Below, in pieces: positions 29,149 through 37,141 of a stretch of 64,000 bases of DNA. Below the pieces are notes generated by a model. It searched no databases. It was not told the DNA's origin and saw only the letters and a program-made list of their open reading frames with translations. The position numbers were made by a program, and so were the translations under genes. How positions within the stretch are numbered: position 1 is the stretch's first letter; each line of letters starts with the position of its first letter. The DNA comes from Muriicola jejuensis (GTDB taxonomy: Bacteria; Bacteroidota; Bacteroidia; Flavobacteriales; Flavobacteriaceae): contig NZ_JAABOP010000001.1 in assembly GCF_010671595.1 (NCBI RefSeq), positions 186,001 through 250,000 of the forward strand, in the 5' to 3' direction.

Positions 29149-29173
29149 TAGGCCCCGTTTTGCGGGGCCTATT
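29149..29173. terminator. Bidirectional terminator between convergent genes
   Basis: TAGGCCCCG and CGGGGCCTA form a 9-bp GC-rich stem with a 5-nt loop, lying between the barrel gene ending at 29142 and the leftward FKBP gene ending at 29179. Confidence 0.85.
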
Positions 29174-29178
29174 TCATG

Positions 29179-30150
29179 CTAATTATTTGGATTTCTTTTA
29201 ATATCAGGATCCAAATAATCAGGTATGCCATCGTTGTTTGAATCAGGATAAGGCAGTATGATATTTCCATCCGCATCTGAAATCTCGGTTCTGGTAAGAA
29301 CCCCATCACCATCATCATCAGGATCCTGATAATCTGCCACCAGATTTGACCTCGAATTACGTTCGCTCTCTGCATCCGTATTATCGTCAGGAAGATATCC
29401 GTTTTGATTCACATCTTCTAAGATGGATGGTATTCCATCCTGGTCATGATCGGTTTTTTTAACCGTAAGAAGGTTTATTTCAAATATGAGTGGGCTGTAA
29501 AACGGTATCCCTGTTGGGGATTGATTAAAATAAGCTAAACCCGAAGGCATAAAAATTAGGCCTGCACCAAAGTCTTCTACCAGATAAGAACCATCGCTTG
29601 GTTGTTCACTCGCAATCATACCAGATTTAAAAAAGGTTAGTCCTTCCGCAAACCCCCTTGCCCCTTGCTGAGGAAACTGCAAACGGGGTAAATCAAACCA
29701 AGCTCCTGTTGAAGATGCATCAAATGAAATTCCATTAAGCAGTCTTCCCTGGTATCTCACAAAAACTGAATCAGCAATCGTTGGACTCTCCCCTACTCCT
29801 TCTTGTCCTTCTAGAACTAAATAATACAACTTATGCGGAACATCAACTTCTTCATCATTCAGGAGAAACTGAATGGAAGACACATTAATCACTTTTGAGG
29901 ATACTTGTGACAATAAAGGGGTCTTACCTGCATTGTCTCCTGCAATGGTATCAAGAATAAAATTTATCCGTCCATTTGGGCCATTCTCGATCTCATAGAA
30001 ATGAGTCGCCAGATATTCAGTCAATTCCGCATCATCAATGATAACTTGATCTACCAATTTTTCAGGTGGCACTTTTGTAACATCATTATCATCGTTCCCA
30101 CATGAAATCATCAGTAAAATCAGAAAAGGAAGGGCAAAATACTTAAGCAT
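29179..30150 (-). CDS. FKBP-type peptidyl-prolyl isomerase lipoprotein with acidic repeat tail
   Basis: The 323-residue product has a lipoprotein signal (LILLMISCGNDDND, Cys17). The middle (about 125-235) is FKBP-like: SPTIADSVFVRYQGRLLNG, FAEGLTFFKSGM, AGLIFMPSGLAYF, although several active-site aromatic residues are not clear. The C-terminal 80 residues carry Asp-rich DxDxDG-type segments (DHDQDGIPSILEDVNQNG, DPDDDGDGVLTRTEI, DSNNDGIPDYLDP), like thrombospondin type 3 calcium loops. It probably assists folding in the periplasm or at the surface and binds Ca2+. It begins an AT-rich patch (29.2-31.1 kb) unlike its neighbours. Confidence 0.85.
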   Translation of the reverse strand: MLKYFALPFLILLMISCGNDDNDVTKVPPEKLVDQVIIDDAELTEYLATHFYEIENGPNGRINFILDTIAGDNAGKTPLLSQVSSKVINVSSIQFLLNDEEVDVPHKLYYLVLEGQEGVGESPTIADSVFVRYQGRLLNGISFDASSTGAWFDLPRLQFPQQGARGFAEGLTFFKSGMIASEQPSDGSYLVEDFGAGLIFMPSGLAYFNQSPTGIPFYSPLIFEINLLTVKKTDHDQDGIPSILEDVNQNGYLPDDNTDAESERNSRSNLVADYQDPDDDGDGVLTRTEISDADGNIILPYPDSNNDGIPDYLDPDIKRNPNN

Positions 30151-30301
30151 AAAAACATCTATTTTGTGCGCGAAAGATACGATTTATAAGGCTTTTATCA
30201 TTGGTTAATGAAAATAATTGATTTAACGTATAATTAACAAAGTCGTCGATTTATATTGTAGGAATTTATCTACATTTAATTGGATTCCAAAATTATTGAA
30301 C

Positions 30302-31102
30302 ATGAGAAAAACACTTATACTCTTCGCCCTTGCAGGTATTTATTCCTGCTCAGATTCTGATTCAAGTTCTCCAGATATAGAGCTAATAAAAATCGAAAAA
30401 ATCAATTATCAATTTGCTGGGGATAACTATTCTGTCAGCTTCGAAGTTAACCGAAATGGAGACTATCAGGCAATTAAGGATGAAGCTTTTCAGAAAGTTA
30501 ATGACATTATTGACGCAAATGAGAAGTTAGTTTTTCATCTTGAAGATAAATCGAATATTATGCTGTTCAAATCGAATGAAGAACTAGAAAAATATCTGGA
30601 AAATTTAGGAAGACCATTAACCAAATTAAACAGTAACGAATCGAAGGCAAGTTCACCCTATGAATGTTTGAATCTTGAATTATTTTATGATTCCTACCTC
30701 GGCGATAATAAAAGGATCCATTGGTACGGTTATAACACCTCATTGGGGCAGCCAAATTCATACTGTATAATTTTGTCAAACTGTTGGTTCCCTAGCTCCG
30801 ATAATGTGAACAGACTGAAGAATTTTGCAACTACCACTAATTGGACCATTTCGTCTTCCGGTCCCGTTATTTGCGCCTCGAATCAGCCAATTGGAAATAA
30901 TCCTAATGACAAACTGAGTTCAGTTATTGTAAGAAATGTATTTGCTCAGTTTTATGAAAATGCAAACTATGGTGGAAAATCCTTTACAATGGATGCCAGA
31001 TATGGCACAAAGGTTCAAGTGAACAACAGATTGAAAAGTCTTAGATTTGGCACTTTTGGCAATTGGGATGACAGAGTCAGTTCTGTCAGACTTTCTTTTT
31101 AA
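30302..31102 (+). CDS. Lipoprotein with C-terminal beta/gamma-crystallin domain
   Basis: The ATG at 30302 (MRKTLILFALAGIYSCSDSD) gives a lipoprotein signal with Cys17; a TTG two codons earlier is less likely. The 266-residue protein has an unrecognised central part (about 25-210, with a Cys pair near YCIILSNCWF). It ends in a Greek-key crystallin motif: FYENANYGGKSFTM, then LRFGTFGNWDDRVSSVRLSF. DDRVSS fits the N/D-N/D-x-x-S/T-S calcium site. Microbial crystallins often bind Ca2+, so an extracellular or envelope Ca2+-stabilised protein is likely. The gene is notably AT-rich, suggesting later acquisition. Confidence 0.75.
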   Translation: MRKTLILFALAGIYSCSDSDSSSPDIELIKIEKINYQFAGDNYSVSFEVNRNGDYQAIKDEAFQKVNDIIDANEKLVFHLEDKSNIMLFKSNEELEKYLENLGRPLTKLNSNESKASSPYECLNLELFYDSYLGDNKRIHWYGYNTSLGQPNSYCIILSNCWFPSSDNVNRLKNFATTTNWTISSSGPVICASNQPIGNNPNDKLSSVIVRNVFAQFYENANYGGKSFTMDARYGTKVQVNNRLKSLRFGTFGNWDDRVSSVRLSF

Positions 31103-31126
31103 AACAACAAATATTAGCTAACTTAG

Positions 31127-31156
31127 AATCCTTGGGAGTATTCTCAAGGATTTTTA
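31127..31156 (+). terminator. Terminator behind the crystallin lipoprotein gene
   Basis: AATCCTTG (31127-31134) pairs with CAAGGATT (31145-31152), followed by TTTTT. It ends only 2-3 nt before the ATG of the S4-domain gene at 31158, so it may also affect expression of that gene. Confidence 0.6.
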
Positions 31157-31157
31157 T

Positions 31158-31529
31158 ATGCGCATAGACAAGTACCTTTGGTGTACCCGTTATTACAAGA
31201 CCCGAAACCAGGCTACCGAGGCCTGCAAAAAGGGACATGTAAAGGTCAATGGACAGAATGCCAAGCCTTCCAGAGAGGTCTTTCCCACAGATAAAATTAC
31301 GCTGCGAAAAAATCAGGTCGACTTCCAACTAACGGTCCTGGAAATACCGGAGAGCCGGGTAGGCGCGAAGATCGTCGGACTGTACAGGGAGGATACGACT
31401 CCCGCGGAAGCCCTGCAACATCAGGAGGTGCAGAGGCTTGCACAAGCCTATTACAGGAAAAAGGGAACCGGAAGGCCCACGAAAAAGGACCGAAGGAATA
31501 TTGACGATTATCTGGATGAAGGGGACTAA
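31158..31529 (+). CDS. S4-domain RNA-binding protein (Hsp15-like)
   Basis: The 123-residue protein begins with an S4 domain (MRIDKYLWCTRYYKTRNQAT, then KKGHVKVNGQNAKPSREV). It has a basic C-terminal tail (RKKGTGRPTKKDRRN), as in HslR/Hsp15. In E. coli that protein binds stalled 50S subunits that carry nascent chains and helps to recycle them. The assignment rests on domain order and length. It overlaps the methyltransferase gene by 14 bp. Confidence 0.88.
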   Translation: MRIDKYLWCTRYYKTRNQATEACKKGHVKVNGQNAKPSREVFPTDKITLRKNQVDFQLTVLEIPESRVGAKIVGLYREDTTPAEALQHQEVQRLAQAYYRKKGTGRPTKKDRRNIDDYLDEGD

Positions 31530-32106
31530 GGAATACTGGGATGAGCGGTATCGCAACCGCAAAATGGGTTGGGACATCGGGGAGGTTTCCAGACCCCTCA
31601 AAGAATTTATTGACCAGTTACCCTCTACAGAACTCCAGATCCTGGTACCAGGAGCGGGAAATGGATACGAGGTGAGTTACCTTTACGAAAAAGGTGTTAG
31701 CCATGTTTACGGGCTGGATATCAGCGAGGTGCCTCTTGCCAATTTCAGAAAGGCCAATCCCAACTTTCCGGAAGAACAGCTGCTCCTCTCAGATTTCTTC
31801 AGCCTGGAGGGTATGAAATTCGATCTTATCCTGGAACAGACCTTCTTTTGTGCCCTGGAACCGAATTTAAGAGAGAAATACGCCCAAAAAATGCAGTCCC
31901 TTCTCAGGGACGATGGCATACTGGCAGGATTGCTTTTCGATTTTCCCCTGGAGGAAGGAGGACCGCCCTATGGCGGAAACAGGGAGGACTACCGGAACCT
32001 CTTCTCCAGATATTTCAGCATACGAAAACTGGAAAAGGCGTACAATTCAATTCCTCCGAGACAAGGAAGTGAACTCTTTTTTATCTTTGAAAAGAAAACC
32101 ACCTGA
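31516..32106 (+). CDS. TPMT-like SAM-dependent methyltransferase
   Basis: The ATG at 31516 (MKGTKEYWDERYRNRKMGWD) is preferred to 31438, since the extra residues overlap the S4 gene and are not conserved. The 196-residue protein has the SAM motif I LVPGAGNGYEVSYL, the YGLDISEVPL acidic strand and FDLILEQTFFCAL, typical of the thiopurine methyltransferase-like family, also seen in thiol and halide methyltransferases. The true substrate is unknown. It is translated by overlap with the S4 gene, so the two are linked. Confidence 0.85.
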   Translation: MKGTKEYWDERYRNRKMGWDIGEVSRPLKEFIDQLPSTELQILVPGAGNGYEVSYLYEKGVSHVYGLDISEVPLANFRKANPNFPEEQLLLSDFFSLEGMKFDLILEQTFFCALEPNLREKYAQKMQSLLRDDGILAGLLFDFPLEEGGPPYGGNREDYRNLFSRYFSIRKLEKAYNSIPPRQGSELFFIFEKKTT

Positions 32107-32109
32107 AAC

Positions 32110-32607
32110 ATGGAGAACAAGATCCTGAACCACGAACAAATTCAGCACATCATCAGGCGAATCGCCTACCAGATCTACGAGGTAAACGCAGAGGAAAAAC
32201 GGATCATTCTCGCAGGGATCACCGGGGGAGGGCTCTCTTTTGCCAAGAAACTCCAACGTATCTTGAATGAGATCACCGAGATGGAGATCGTCCTGTGTCA
32301 GGTCACCATGGACAAGTCGAATCCACTGCACAGTGGTGTTACCACCTCTCTGGAACCCTCGAAGTATAAGAATTCTTCAATCGTACTCGTGGATGATGTA
32401 CTGAATTCCGGTTCTACCCTTATCTACGGCGTACACCATTTCCTGAAAACCCCGCTTAAGAGGCTGAAGACCGCTGTCCTCGTAAACCGGAATCACAAGA
32501 AATATCCGGTGAAGGCCGACTTTAAAGGGATCTCCCTTTCCACTTCCCTGCAGGAACACGTTCACGTACGTTTCGAGGCGAAGAAGGACCGCGTATTTCT
32601 AGATTAA
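32110..32607 (+). CDS. Phosphoribosyltransferase, PyrR/type I-like
   Basis: The 165-residue protein has the PRPP-binding loop of type I phosphoribosyltransferases (SSIVLVDDVLNSGSTLIYGV) and an N-terminal PyrR-like portion (HIIRRIAYQIYEVNAEEK, IILAGITGGGLSFAK). It probably acts on a base such as uracil, or regulates as PyrR does. The RNA-binding residues of PyrR cannot be verified by eye. It starts 3 bp after the methyltransferase stop and converges with aroK, overlapping by 9 bp. Confidence 0.85.
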   Translation: MENKILNHEQIQHIIRRIAYQIYEVNAEEKRIILAGITGGGLSFAKKLQRILNEITEMEIVLCQVTMDKSNPLHSGVTTSLEPSKYKNSSIVLVDDVLNSGSTLIYGVHHFLKTPLKRLKTAVLVNRNHKKYPVKADFKGISLSTSLQEHVHVRFEAKKDRVFLD

Positions 32608-33114
32608 TTTTTTTGTGATCTCAAGGACGACCTCATCCACGGACCTCCCGTCACAGTGGATGGTATGATGTGCCCTTGAGTAGAAAGGACGTCTTTCAAA
32701 CAGGTGTTTCCCGATGAATTCCTGCAGGTCTGCGTGCTGTAGATGGCTGATCAAAGGCCTGTGATGCTTTTCGGCCAAAAGGCGGTTCGTGAGTGAGAAA
32801 ACAGATAATTGCAGGTAGAATATCTGGGCCGTTGTGGCAAGAAGCAGATCCATATTCCCGGAGTAACAAGGCGTTCCCCCACCTGTGGACAAGACGAACG
32901 CTTCCTTTGATCTCAGTATCTCCCGGAGAAACTCGTGCTCCTTCTTCCTGAAGAAGATTTCCCCTTTCTCCTTAAAGATCTCGGGGATGTCCATGCCGAG
33001 TTCCTTCTCGATCTGATCGTCCAAATCGAGGAAAGGAAGACCCAGTCGAGCTGCGAGGGCCTTCCCCACGACCGATTTACCACTTCCCATATACCCTGTC
33101 AGGACGATCTTCAT
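32599..33114 (-). CDS. aroK: Shikimate kinase
   Basis: The ATG complementing 33112-33114 (MKIVLTGYMGSGKSVVGK) is the start; 14 further upstream codons lack family character. The 171-residue enzyme has the P-loop GYMGSGKS, the shikimate-binding DLDDQIEKE and FFRKKEHEFL, VLSTGGGTPC, and the lid HHRPLISHL. It phosphorylates shikimate with ATP on the way to chorismate and the aromatic amino acids. Its length is normal for AroK. Confidence 0.96.
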   Translation of the reverse strand: MKIVLTGYMGSGKSVVGKALAARLGLPFLDLDDQIEKELGMDIPEIFKEKGEIFFRKKEHEFLREILRSKEAFVLSTGGGTPCYSGNMDLLLATTAQIFYLQLSVFSLTNRLLAEKHHRPLISHLQHADLQEFIGKHLFERRPFYSRAHHTIHCDGRSVDEVVLEITKKLI

Positions 33115-33185
33115 AATTCTGTTTGGCAAAAATGAAGCAATTGAATACGAATTCAAAGAATTCTTAAAATTATCCTTAATTCGAC

Positions 33186-33215
33186 TTGAAAAATAGATTA
33201 TTGATATTATATTTG
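33186..33215 (+). promoter_or_regulatory. Predicted tRNA-Lys promoter
   Basis: TTG (33186-33188) and TATATTTG (33208-33215) with a 19-bp spacer match the consensus. The transcript would start near 33220, and a short GC-rich stem-loop (around 33229-33249) lies in the part removed by processing. Confidence 0.6.
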
Positions 33216-33271
33216 CACCCTCTTAAAGGGTCCCCTTCAGGGGATCCCAAAAGACATTTTAATTTCATTTT

Positions 33272-33344
33272 GACCTGGTAGCTCAGTTGGTAGAGCATCT
33301 CCCTTTTAAGGAGAGGGTCCTGGGTTCGAGCCCCAGCCAGGTCA
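33272..33344 (+). tRNA. tRNA-Lys (anticodon TTT)
   Basis: The full cloverleaf is present. The acceptor stem is GACCTGG/CCAGGTC with discriminator A, and the D-arm is GCTC/GAGC with AGTTGGTA. The anticodon stem TCTCC/GGAGA encloses CTTTTAA (anticodon 33305-33307), and the T-arm CTGGG/CCCAG encloses TTCGAGC. The 3' CCA is not encoded. It is a single tRNA with its own promoter and terminator. Confidence 0.98.
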
Positions 33345-33355
33345 CGATCAAGCGC

Positions 33356-33390
33356 AAAATCCTCGCCAGCACGGCGGGGATTTTTGTTTT
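33356..33390 (+). terminator. Terminator of tRNA-Lys
   Basis: ATCCTCGCC and GGCGGGGAT form a 9-bp stem (one G-U pair) with a 5-nt loop, followed by TTTTTGTTTT. It starts 12 bp after the tRNA. Confidence 0.75.
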
Positions 33391-33422
33391 CGGAGAAAGG
33401 CCAAGCTTGCTTGAGCCTTTTA

Positions 33423-34130
33423 AAGAGAACAAAAATCCGGCAAGCGAAGCTTGCAGCGGATTCTGCATTTGCAGCATGGGATCGCTGGGTCAGGCGAGTG
33501 AAACGAGCCAACCCCAGCCAACAGTGAAAATTCAAGATCCCAAGTGAAGCCCGAGCTAGCTCGAGGATTTCGAACGAAATAAAAACCGAACAGCCTGCGA
33601 ATGCAGGCTGGGTTTTGCTCTTGCAACATGGGATCGCTGGGTCCAACGAGCGAAGCGAAGTTAACCACAGCATTTCTAATACTTCAGAAATAATTGCAAG
33701 AAAGCCAGCGCACCGGCTGGCTCCTCGCTGCAGAAGGTCCACCGGACCTTCCGCTTGACGCTCGGCCCGGGTCCAACGAGCAAAGCGAGTTGACCACAGC
33801 CTTGTTTTGAAATTCCAATTTCCAAAGAAAACTAAACTCACTCAAGACACTCGAACGAAATAAAAACCCCAAAGCCTGCGAAAGCGGGCTGGGATTTGCT
33901 CTTGCAACACGGGATCGCTGGGGCAGGCGAGTGAAACGAGCCTGCCTGCCGGCAGGCAGGCCAACCCCAGCCGGAAAATCCAAATAACAAATTCCAAATT
34001 CGCCGGTTACCGCCAGTCTCCAGACTGGTGGTACCATTCACCCCAAAATTCCGCTGTGCGAAGTTTGCAACTTCGCACTCTTAAGAGGTCCGTTATCATT
34101 GGATTTACCACGAAGTGACACACTTCGCGG
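33423..34130. repeat. Palindrome-rich repeat cluster downstream of tRNA-Lys
   Basis: About 700 bp hold three diverged copies of a unit of roughly 100 bp (33424-33519, 33570-33670, 33851-33970) and a partial copy (33765-33799). Shared blocks include TCGAACGAAATAAAAACC, GGGATCGCTGGG and AGGCGAGTGAAACGAGCC. Perfect or near-perfect palindromes occur between and within the units: 33591-33610, 33703-33722, 33733-33751, 33940-33961 (22 bp, no loop), 34013-34028, 34056-34078 (10-bp stem) and 34111-34127. The layout is like REP/BIME-type elements. No transposase or credible gene lies inside; the open frames crossing it are artefacts of repeats and the antisense tRNA. Confidence 0.75.
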
Positions 34131-34173
34131 AGCACTTAAAAATCCAAAATATTTCCTGAAAAATTGAGGGGTA

Positions 34174-34185
34174 TGACTTATATCA
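34174..34185 (+). promoter_or_regulatory. Crp/Fnr-like palindrome ahead of the ytfI/ytfJ-like pair
   Basis: TGACTTATATCA matches TGAYnnnnRTCA. Exactly 23 nt later comes TTCCTTTG (34209-34216), a one-base variant of TAnnTTTG. The same spacing is found at the stress-island promoters at 58-63.5 kb. The transcript would start near 34221, 8 nt before the gene. Confidence 0.5.
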
Positions 34186-34228
34186 TTGTATCTGGGTTTT
34201 ATATGGTCTTCCTTTGCAAAAATGAGTC

Positions 34229-34735
34229 ATGGGCCCTGTAATCGTTACCGTTATACTGGTCCTGGTTCTGGTTCTGATCGGATTGTTGTTCGCCCCAATT
34301 GATATTTACCTAGACACCAGAAGCAACAACTATTACGCTGAAATAAAGGGACTTGTGAAGGCCAGCGTCGAGGCCGATAAGCTCGAGATCTTGAGAATCC
34401 GGGTAAAGGTGCCCTTCAGACAATTTTATTTCTACCCCTTAAAACCCAGGCGTAAGAAAACCGGCAAAAAACCAAGTGAAAAGAAAGGACGTAAACACTG
34501 GAACAGGTTTGCTCCTAAAACCATATGGAGGGTATTGAGATCCTTCGAGATCAAAAAATGGGAACTCGACCTGGATACAGGGGATTGTATCACCAATGCG
34601 AAGTTATATCCCCTGTTTGCCCTTTTAAATTACCGTTCAGGCGGGTTTCACGTCAATTTTGAAGGAAGGAATCATGCCGTACTCATGGTGCGGAACAGAC
34701 CTGTTAGCCTCATAAAATCATTTTTTAACCTCTAA
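34229..34735 (+). CDS. YtfI/DUF2953-like membrane-anchored protein
   Basis: The 168-residue protein has one N-terminal TM helix (about 3-24) followed by a basic loop (PRRKKTGKKPSEKKGRKH) and a C-terminal half ending in NRPVSLIKSFFNL. Sequence similarity to DUF2953 (YtfI) is weak by eye. The call rests on layout (TM, basic linker, YPLFALLNYRSGGFHVNFEG) and on the next gene, a YtfJ homologue, the same neighbour pair as in Bacillus. Function unknown. It is 10 bp from the next gene. Confidence 0.55.
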   Translation: MGPVIVTVILVLVLVLIGLLFAPIDIYLDTRSNNYYAEIKGLVKASVEADKLEILRIRVKVPFRQFYFYPLKPRRKKTGKKPSEKKGRKHWNRFAPKTIWRVLRSFEIKKWELDLDTGDCITNAKLYPLFALLNYRSGGFHVNFEGRNHAVLMVRNRPVSLIKSFFNL

Positions 34736-34745
34736 ATTCTATACC

Positions 34746-35120
34746 ATGGAATTACATTTTGAAGAATTACTAGCAAGCATCACAGACTTTATAAAGTCTG
34801 AGGCCAAAACAGAAACCGTTGTCGGAGAACAGTTCAAACTGGGTGAATTTATCTGTGTACCTGTTATCAAAGTCGGACTTGGCTTTGGTTCCGGTGGCGC
34901 AGAAGGCACCGAATCCAAAAAAGGCAAAGGCCAGGGAATGGGCGCCGGAGCCGGTATGGGCATTGAACCCATCGGATTCCTCGTCACCAAAGGAGAAGAG
35001 ATCAGTTTCCTGGAAGCAACTAAAGCTCACGGACTCGCAGCTGCTTTCGAAAAAGTTCCCGAACTAATCGAACATCTCGCTGAAAACCGCCGCAAAGAAA
35101 AAGAAGCGGAATTGGTTTAA
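34746..35120 (+). CDS. YtfJ/GerW family protein
   Basis: The 124-residue protein matches the YtfJ (GerW, PF09579) family: FIKSEAKTETVVGEQFKLGE, CVPVIKVGLGFGSGG, a Gly/Lys-rich loop, then GAGAGMGIEPIGFLVTKGEE. In Bacillus it is a spore protein needed for germination, but close relatives occur widely in bacteria that do not sporulate, where the role is unknown. It is cytoplasmic by sequence. It is paired with the TM protein upstream and followed by a strong terminator. Confidence 0.88.
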   Translation: MELHFEELLASITDFIKSEAKTETVVGEQFKLGEFICVPVIKVGLGFGSGGAEGTESKKGKGQGMGAGAGMGIEPIGFLVTKGEEISFLEATKAHGLAAAFEKVPELIEHLAENRRKEKEAELV

Positions 35121-35138
35121 TCCTTTGAATGGAACAAA

Positions 35139-35166
35139 AAAAAGGCACCCGATCGGGTGCCTTTTA
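35139..35166. terminator. Bidirectional terminator
   Basis: AAAAGGCACCCGATCGGGTGCCTTTT is a perfect palindrome over 26 bp with T-run and A-run ends. It separates the convergent genes ending at 35120 and 35184. Confidence 0.88.
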
Positions 35167-35183
35167 AATGATTAACGGTTCTA

Positions 35184-35747
35184 TTACTGGGCAAAACTAT
35201 TCACCAGCTTGCCGACCGTCCTTTTTTGCCTTTTTAACAGATCCGTCAACGGCTTAAAGAAACTGGCCAGGGAATAAGGCTCAAAATCGAATCGCAGGAT
35301 CAATGGTTTCTTATCCTCTGCGTGTATTTCCAGACCGTTCCGAATCTCAAAATCCAGGTACTTTCTGCCAGACAATTTTTTCTCTGACTTGTCCTTCAGG
35401 ATCAGGGTATTCCCGGATGTTCTCAGATAGAACCTGAGTTTAGTGTACTTACCGGGTTCCAGGTCAACGGCCGAATTTGTCTTGAGGTACAGACCTGTAT
35501 GCGTGCCTTTGAGATTTACCTTGCTTGAATCATCAAAATCCTTGATGATATGCTCCTTGCCGGACTCATCGATCGCAGCGAAATTAGCAATGTTAAGGAT
35601 CATTTCTGTAACGCCTTGTTCGGTAGCCATCTGATTCCTTAATAAGATTTTGATGGCATTGTATTCCGAGAGTTCCCAGATATCGCTCATCTTATAAGCA
35701 AACGGGTTCGTGTGGAATATGGTCGGATAATATGGGATCGTTTTCAT
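35184..35747 (-). CDS. Hypothetical cytoplasmic protein
   Basis: I do not recognise this 187-residue protein. It has no signal peptide or TM segment. The N-terminal third looks mixed (MSDIWELSEYNAIKILLRNQ could be an alternative start at residue 20), and the centre is beta-rich (LDFEIRNGLEIHAEDKK). The phrase LEPGKYTKLRFYLRTSGNTL recalls the DUF4382 beta-sandwich but the match is loose. The C-terminus is basic and helical. It is a single gene convergent with ytfJ. Confidence 0.6.
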   Translation of the reverse strand: MKTIPYYPTIFHTNPFAYKMSDIWELSEYNAIKILLRNQMATEQGVTEMILNIANFAAIDESGKEHIIKDFDDSSKVNLKGTHTGLYLKTNSAVDLEPGKYTKLRFYLRTSGNTLILKDKSEKKLSGRKYLDFEIRNGLEIHAEDKKPLILRFDFEPYSLASFFKPLTDLLKRQKRTVGKLVNSFAQ

Positions 35748-35992
35748 AGTTGTAACAATTTAAAATTACACTGCAAATGTCCGGCGATCTTCTGAGGGGG
35801 AAAACAAGTATATTTCCCAATATATGTGCTATTTTAACCTTCAAGGAGCTATTATTTGTTAATTTATGTTAATATACCTTATTTGAACAGATTTTGTATC
35901 CTTAATTCCATTTCGAATGTTCACTTCATTGGGCTTCTGATGAGGTACTTTGTTGATTTTTCCGCACTTTTGAACACTCCGTATACTCAGTC

Positions 35993-37141
35993 ATGGACAG
36001 AAATCTGATCGAAAGTGTTCGCACCTCCTTCCTTTCCCGATTTGGTGAGGAACCCGTCCTAATCTGGTCGCCAGGGCGTATAAACGTCATAGGGGAACAC
36101 ACGGATTACAACCAGGGTCTTGTTCTCCCGGCGGCCATTGATATGGGGATCGCGATGGCCCTTAAAATATCCAGAAAAGGCGCAGGGGAATGGGTAGCGG
36201 CCGACACGGAAGAGGTATATATTCCGGGAGCCTTTCAAGATATTCCTGAAAAAAGAGAAGGTTGGGCTGCCTATTTCCTCGGTATTTTACAGGAACTGCA
36301 TAAAAGAGGCATACGCCCTGTAAATGTCCAACTAGTGTTCCGTGGAAACCTTCCATCCGGGGCTGGACTCTCCTCCTCTGCCGCCCTGGAGAACGCATTT
36401 ATCTTTGGGTTGAACCAAGTTCTTGAACTCGGCCTAAGCGCCATGGAAATGGTAGAAATCTCCCACGCAGCCGAACAGAACTACGTGGGGGTGCGATGCG
36501 GGATCATGGACCAGTATGCAGGAATATTTGGCAGGGCCGGAAAGGCTATCTTCCTGGATTGCAAGTCCCTCCGGTCCGAAGCAATATCCATGCCTCTGAC
36601 AGATTATCAATGGACCCTTTTAGATACGGGGGTTAAGCACCATCTGGCAGACAGTGCCTACAACGAAAGGAGAGAGACCTGTGAATCCATCGCGAGGAAA
36701 TGCGGAGTTCGCTCTTTGCGGGAGGTGACTACTTCCATGCTGGATGCACTGCGGCCTGAAATCACTCCGGACGACTACCGCAAAGCTCTTTTCGTCCTGG
36801 AGGAAAACGCGAGGGTAATGCAAGCCGTCACCGCTATTCAGAATAATGATCTCTCAACCCTGGGAAGACTGCTTTATGAATCGCATAAAGGCTTAAAATA
36901 CCAATATGAAGTAAGCTGTGAGGAACTCGACTTCCTGGTTGATCTGGCAGGGGAAAGAGGCGTTCAGGGAGCCCGTATGATGGGAGGCGGATTTGGGGGG
37001 TGCACACTGAATCTCGTTAAAAAGAAGGATGTACGCTCATTTATTGACAGTAGCATTGAACGGTATTCGGATCGATTCGGAAGCCCTTGTACACCCTATG
37101 AGATTAAGATCTCAGACGGATGTAATCTTTATCATTCGTAA
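35993..37141 (+). CDS. galK: Galactokinase
   Basis: The 382-residue GHMP kinase has all three family motifs: the galactokinase signature GRINVIGEHTDYNQGLVLPA (about 24-43), the ATP loop PSGAGLSSSAALE, and the C-terminal ARMMGGGFGGCTL. It phosphorylates galactose at C1, the first committed step of the Leloir pathway. galT and a transporter are not adjacent, so it appears to be a single gene here. Confidence 0.96.
   Translation: MDRNLIESVRTSFLSRFGEEPVLIWSPGRINVIGEHTDYNQGLVLPAAIDMGIAMALKISRKGAGEWVAADTEEVYIPGAFQDIPEKREGWAAYFLGILQELHKRGIRPVNVQLVFRGNLPSGAGLSSSAALENAFIFGLNQVLELGLSAMEMVEISHAAEQNYVGVRCGIMDQYAGIFGRAGKAIFLDCKSLRSEAISMPLTDYQWTLLDTGVKHHLADSAYNERRETCESIARKCGVRSLREVTTSMLDALRPEITPDDYRKALFVLEENARVMQAVTAIQNNDLSTLGRLLYESHKGLKYQYEVSCEELDFLVDLAGERGVQGARMMGGGFGGCTLNLVKKKDVRSFIDSSIERYSDRFGSPCTPYEIKISDGCNLYHS

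Noticed and set aside
33287-33547. Rightward open frame starting inside tRNA-Lys
   Set aside because: It is a translation of the tRNA itself (VEHLPFKERVLGSSPSQV), a known artefact.
33176-33841. Leftward open frame of 221 codons over tRNA-Lys and the repeats
   Set aside because: It reads the antisense of the tRNA (the well-known false protein containing GARTQDPLLKREM) and then the repeat palindromes; no protein character.
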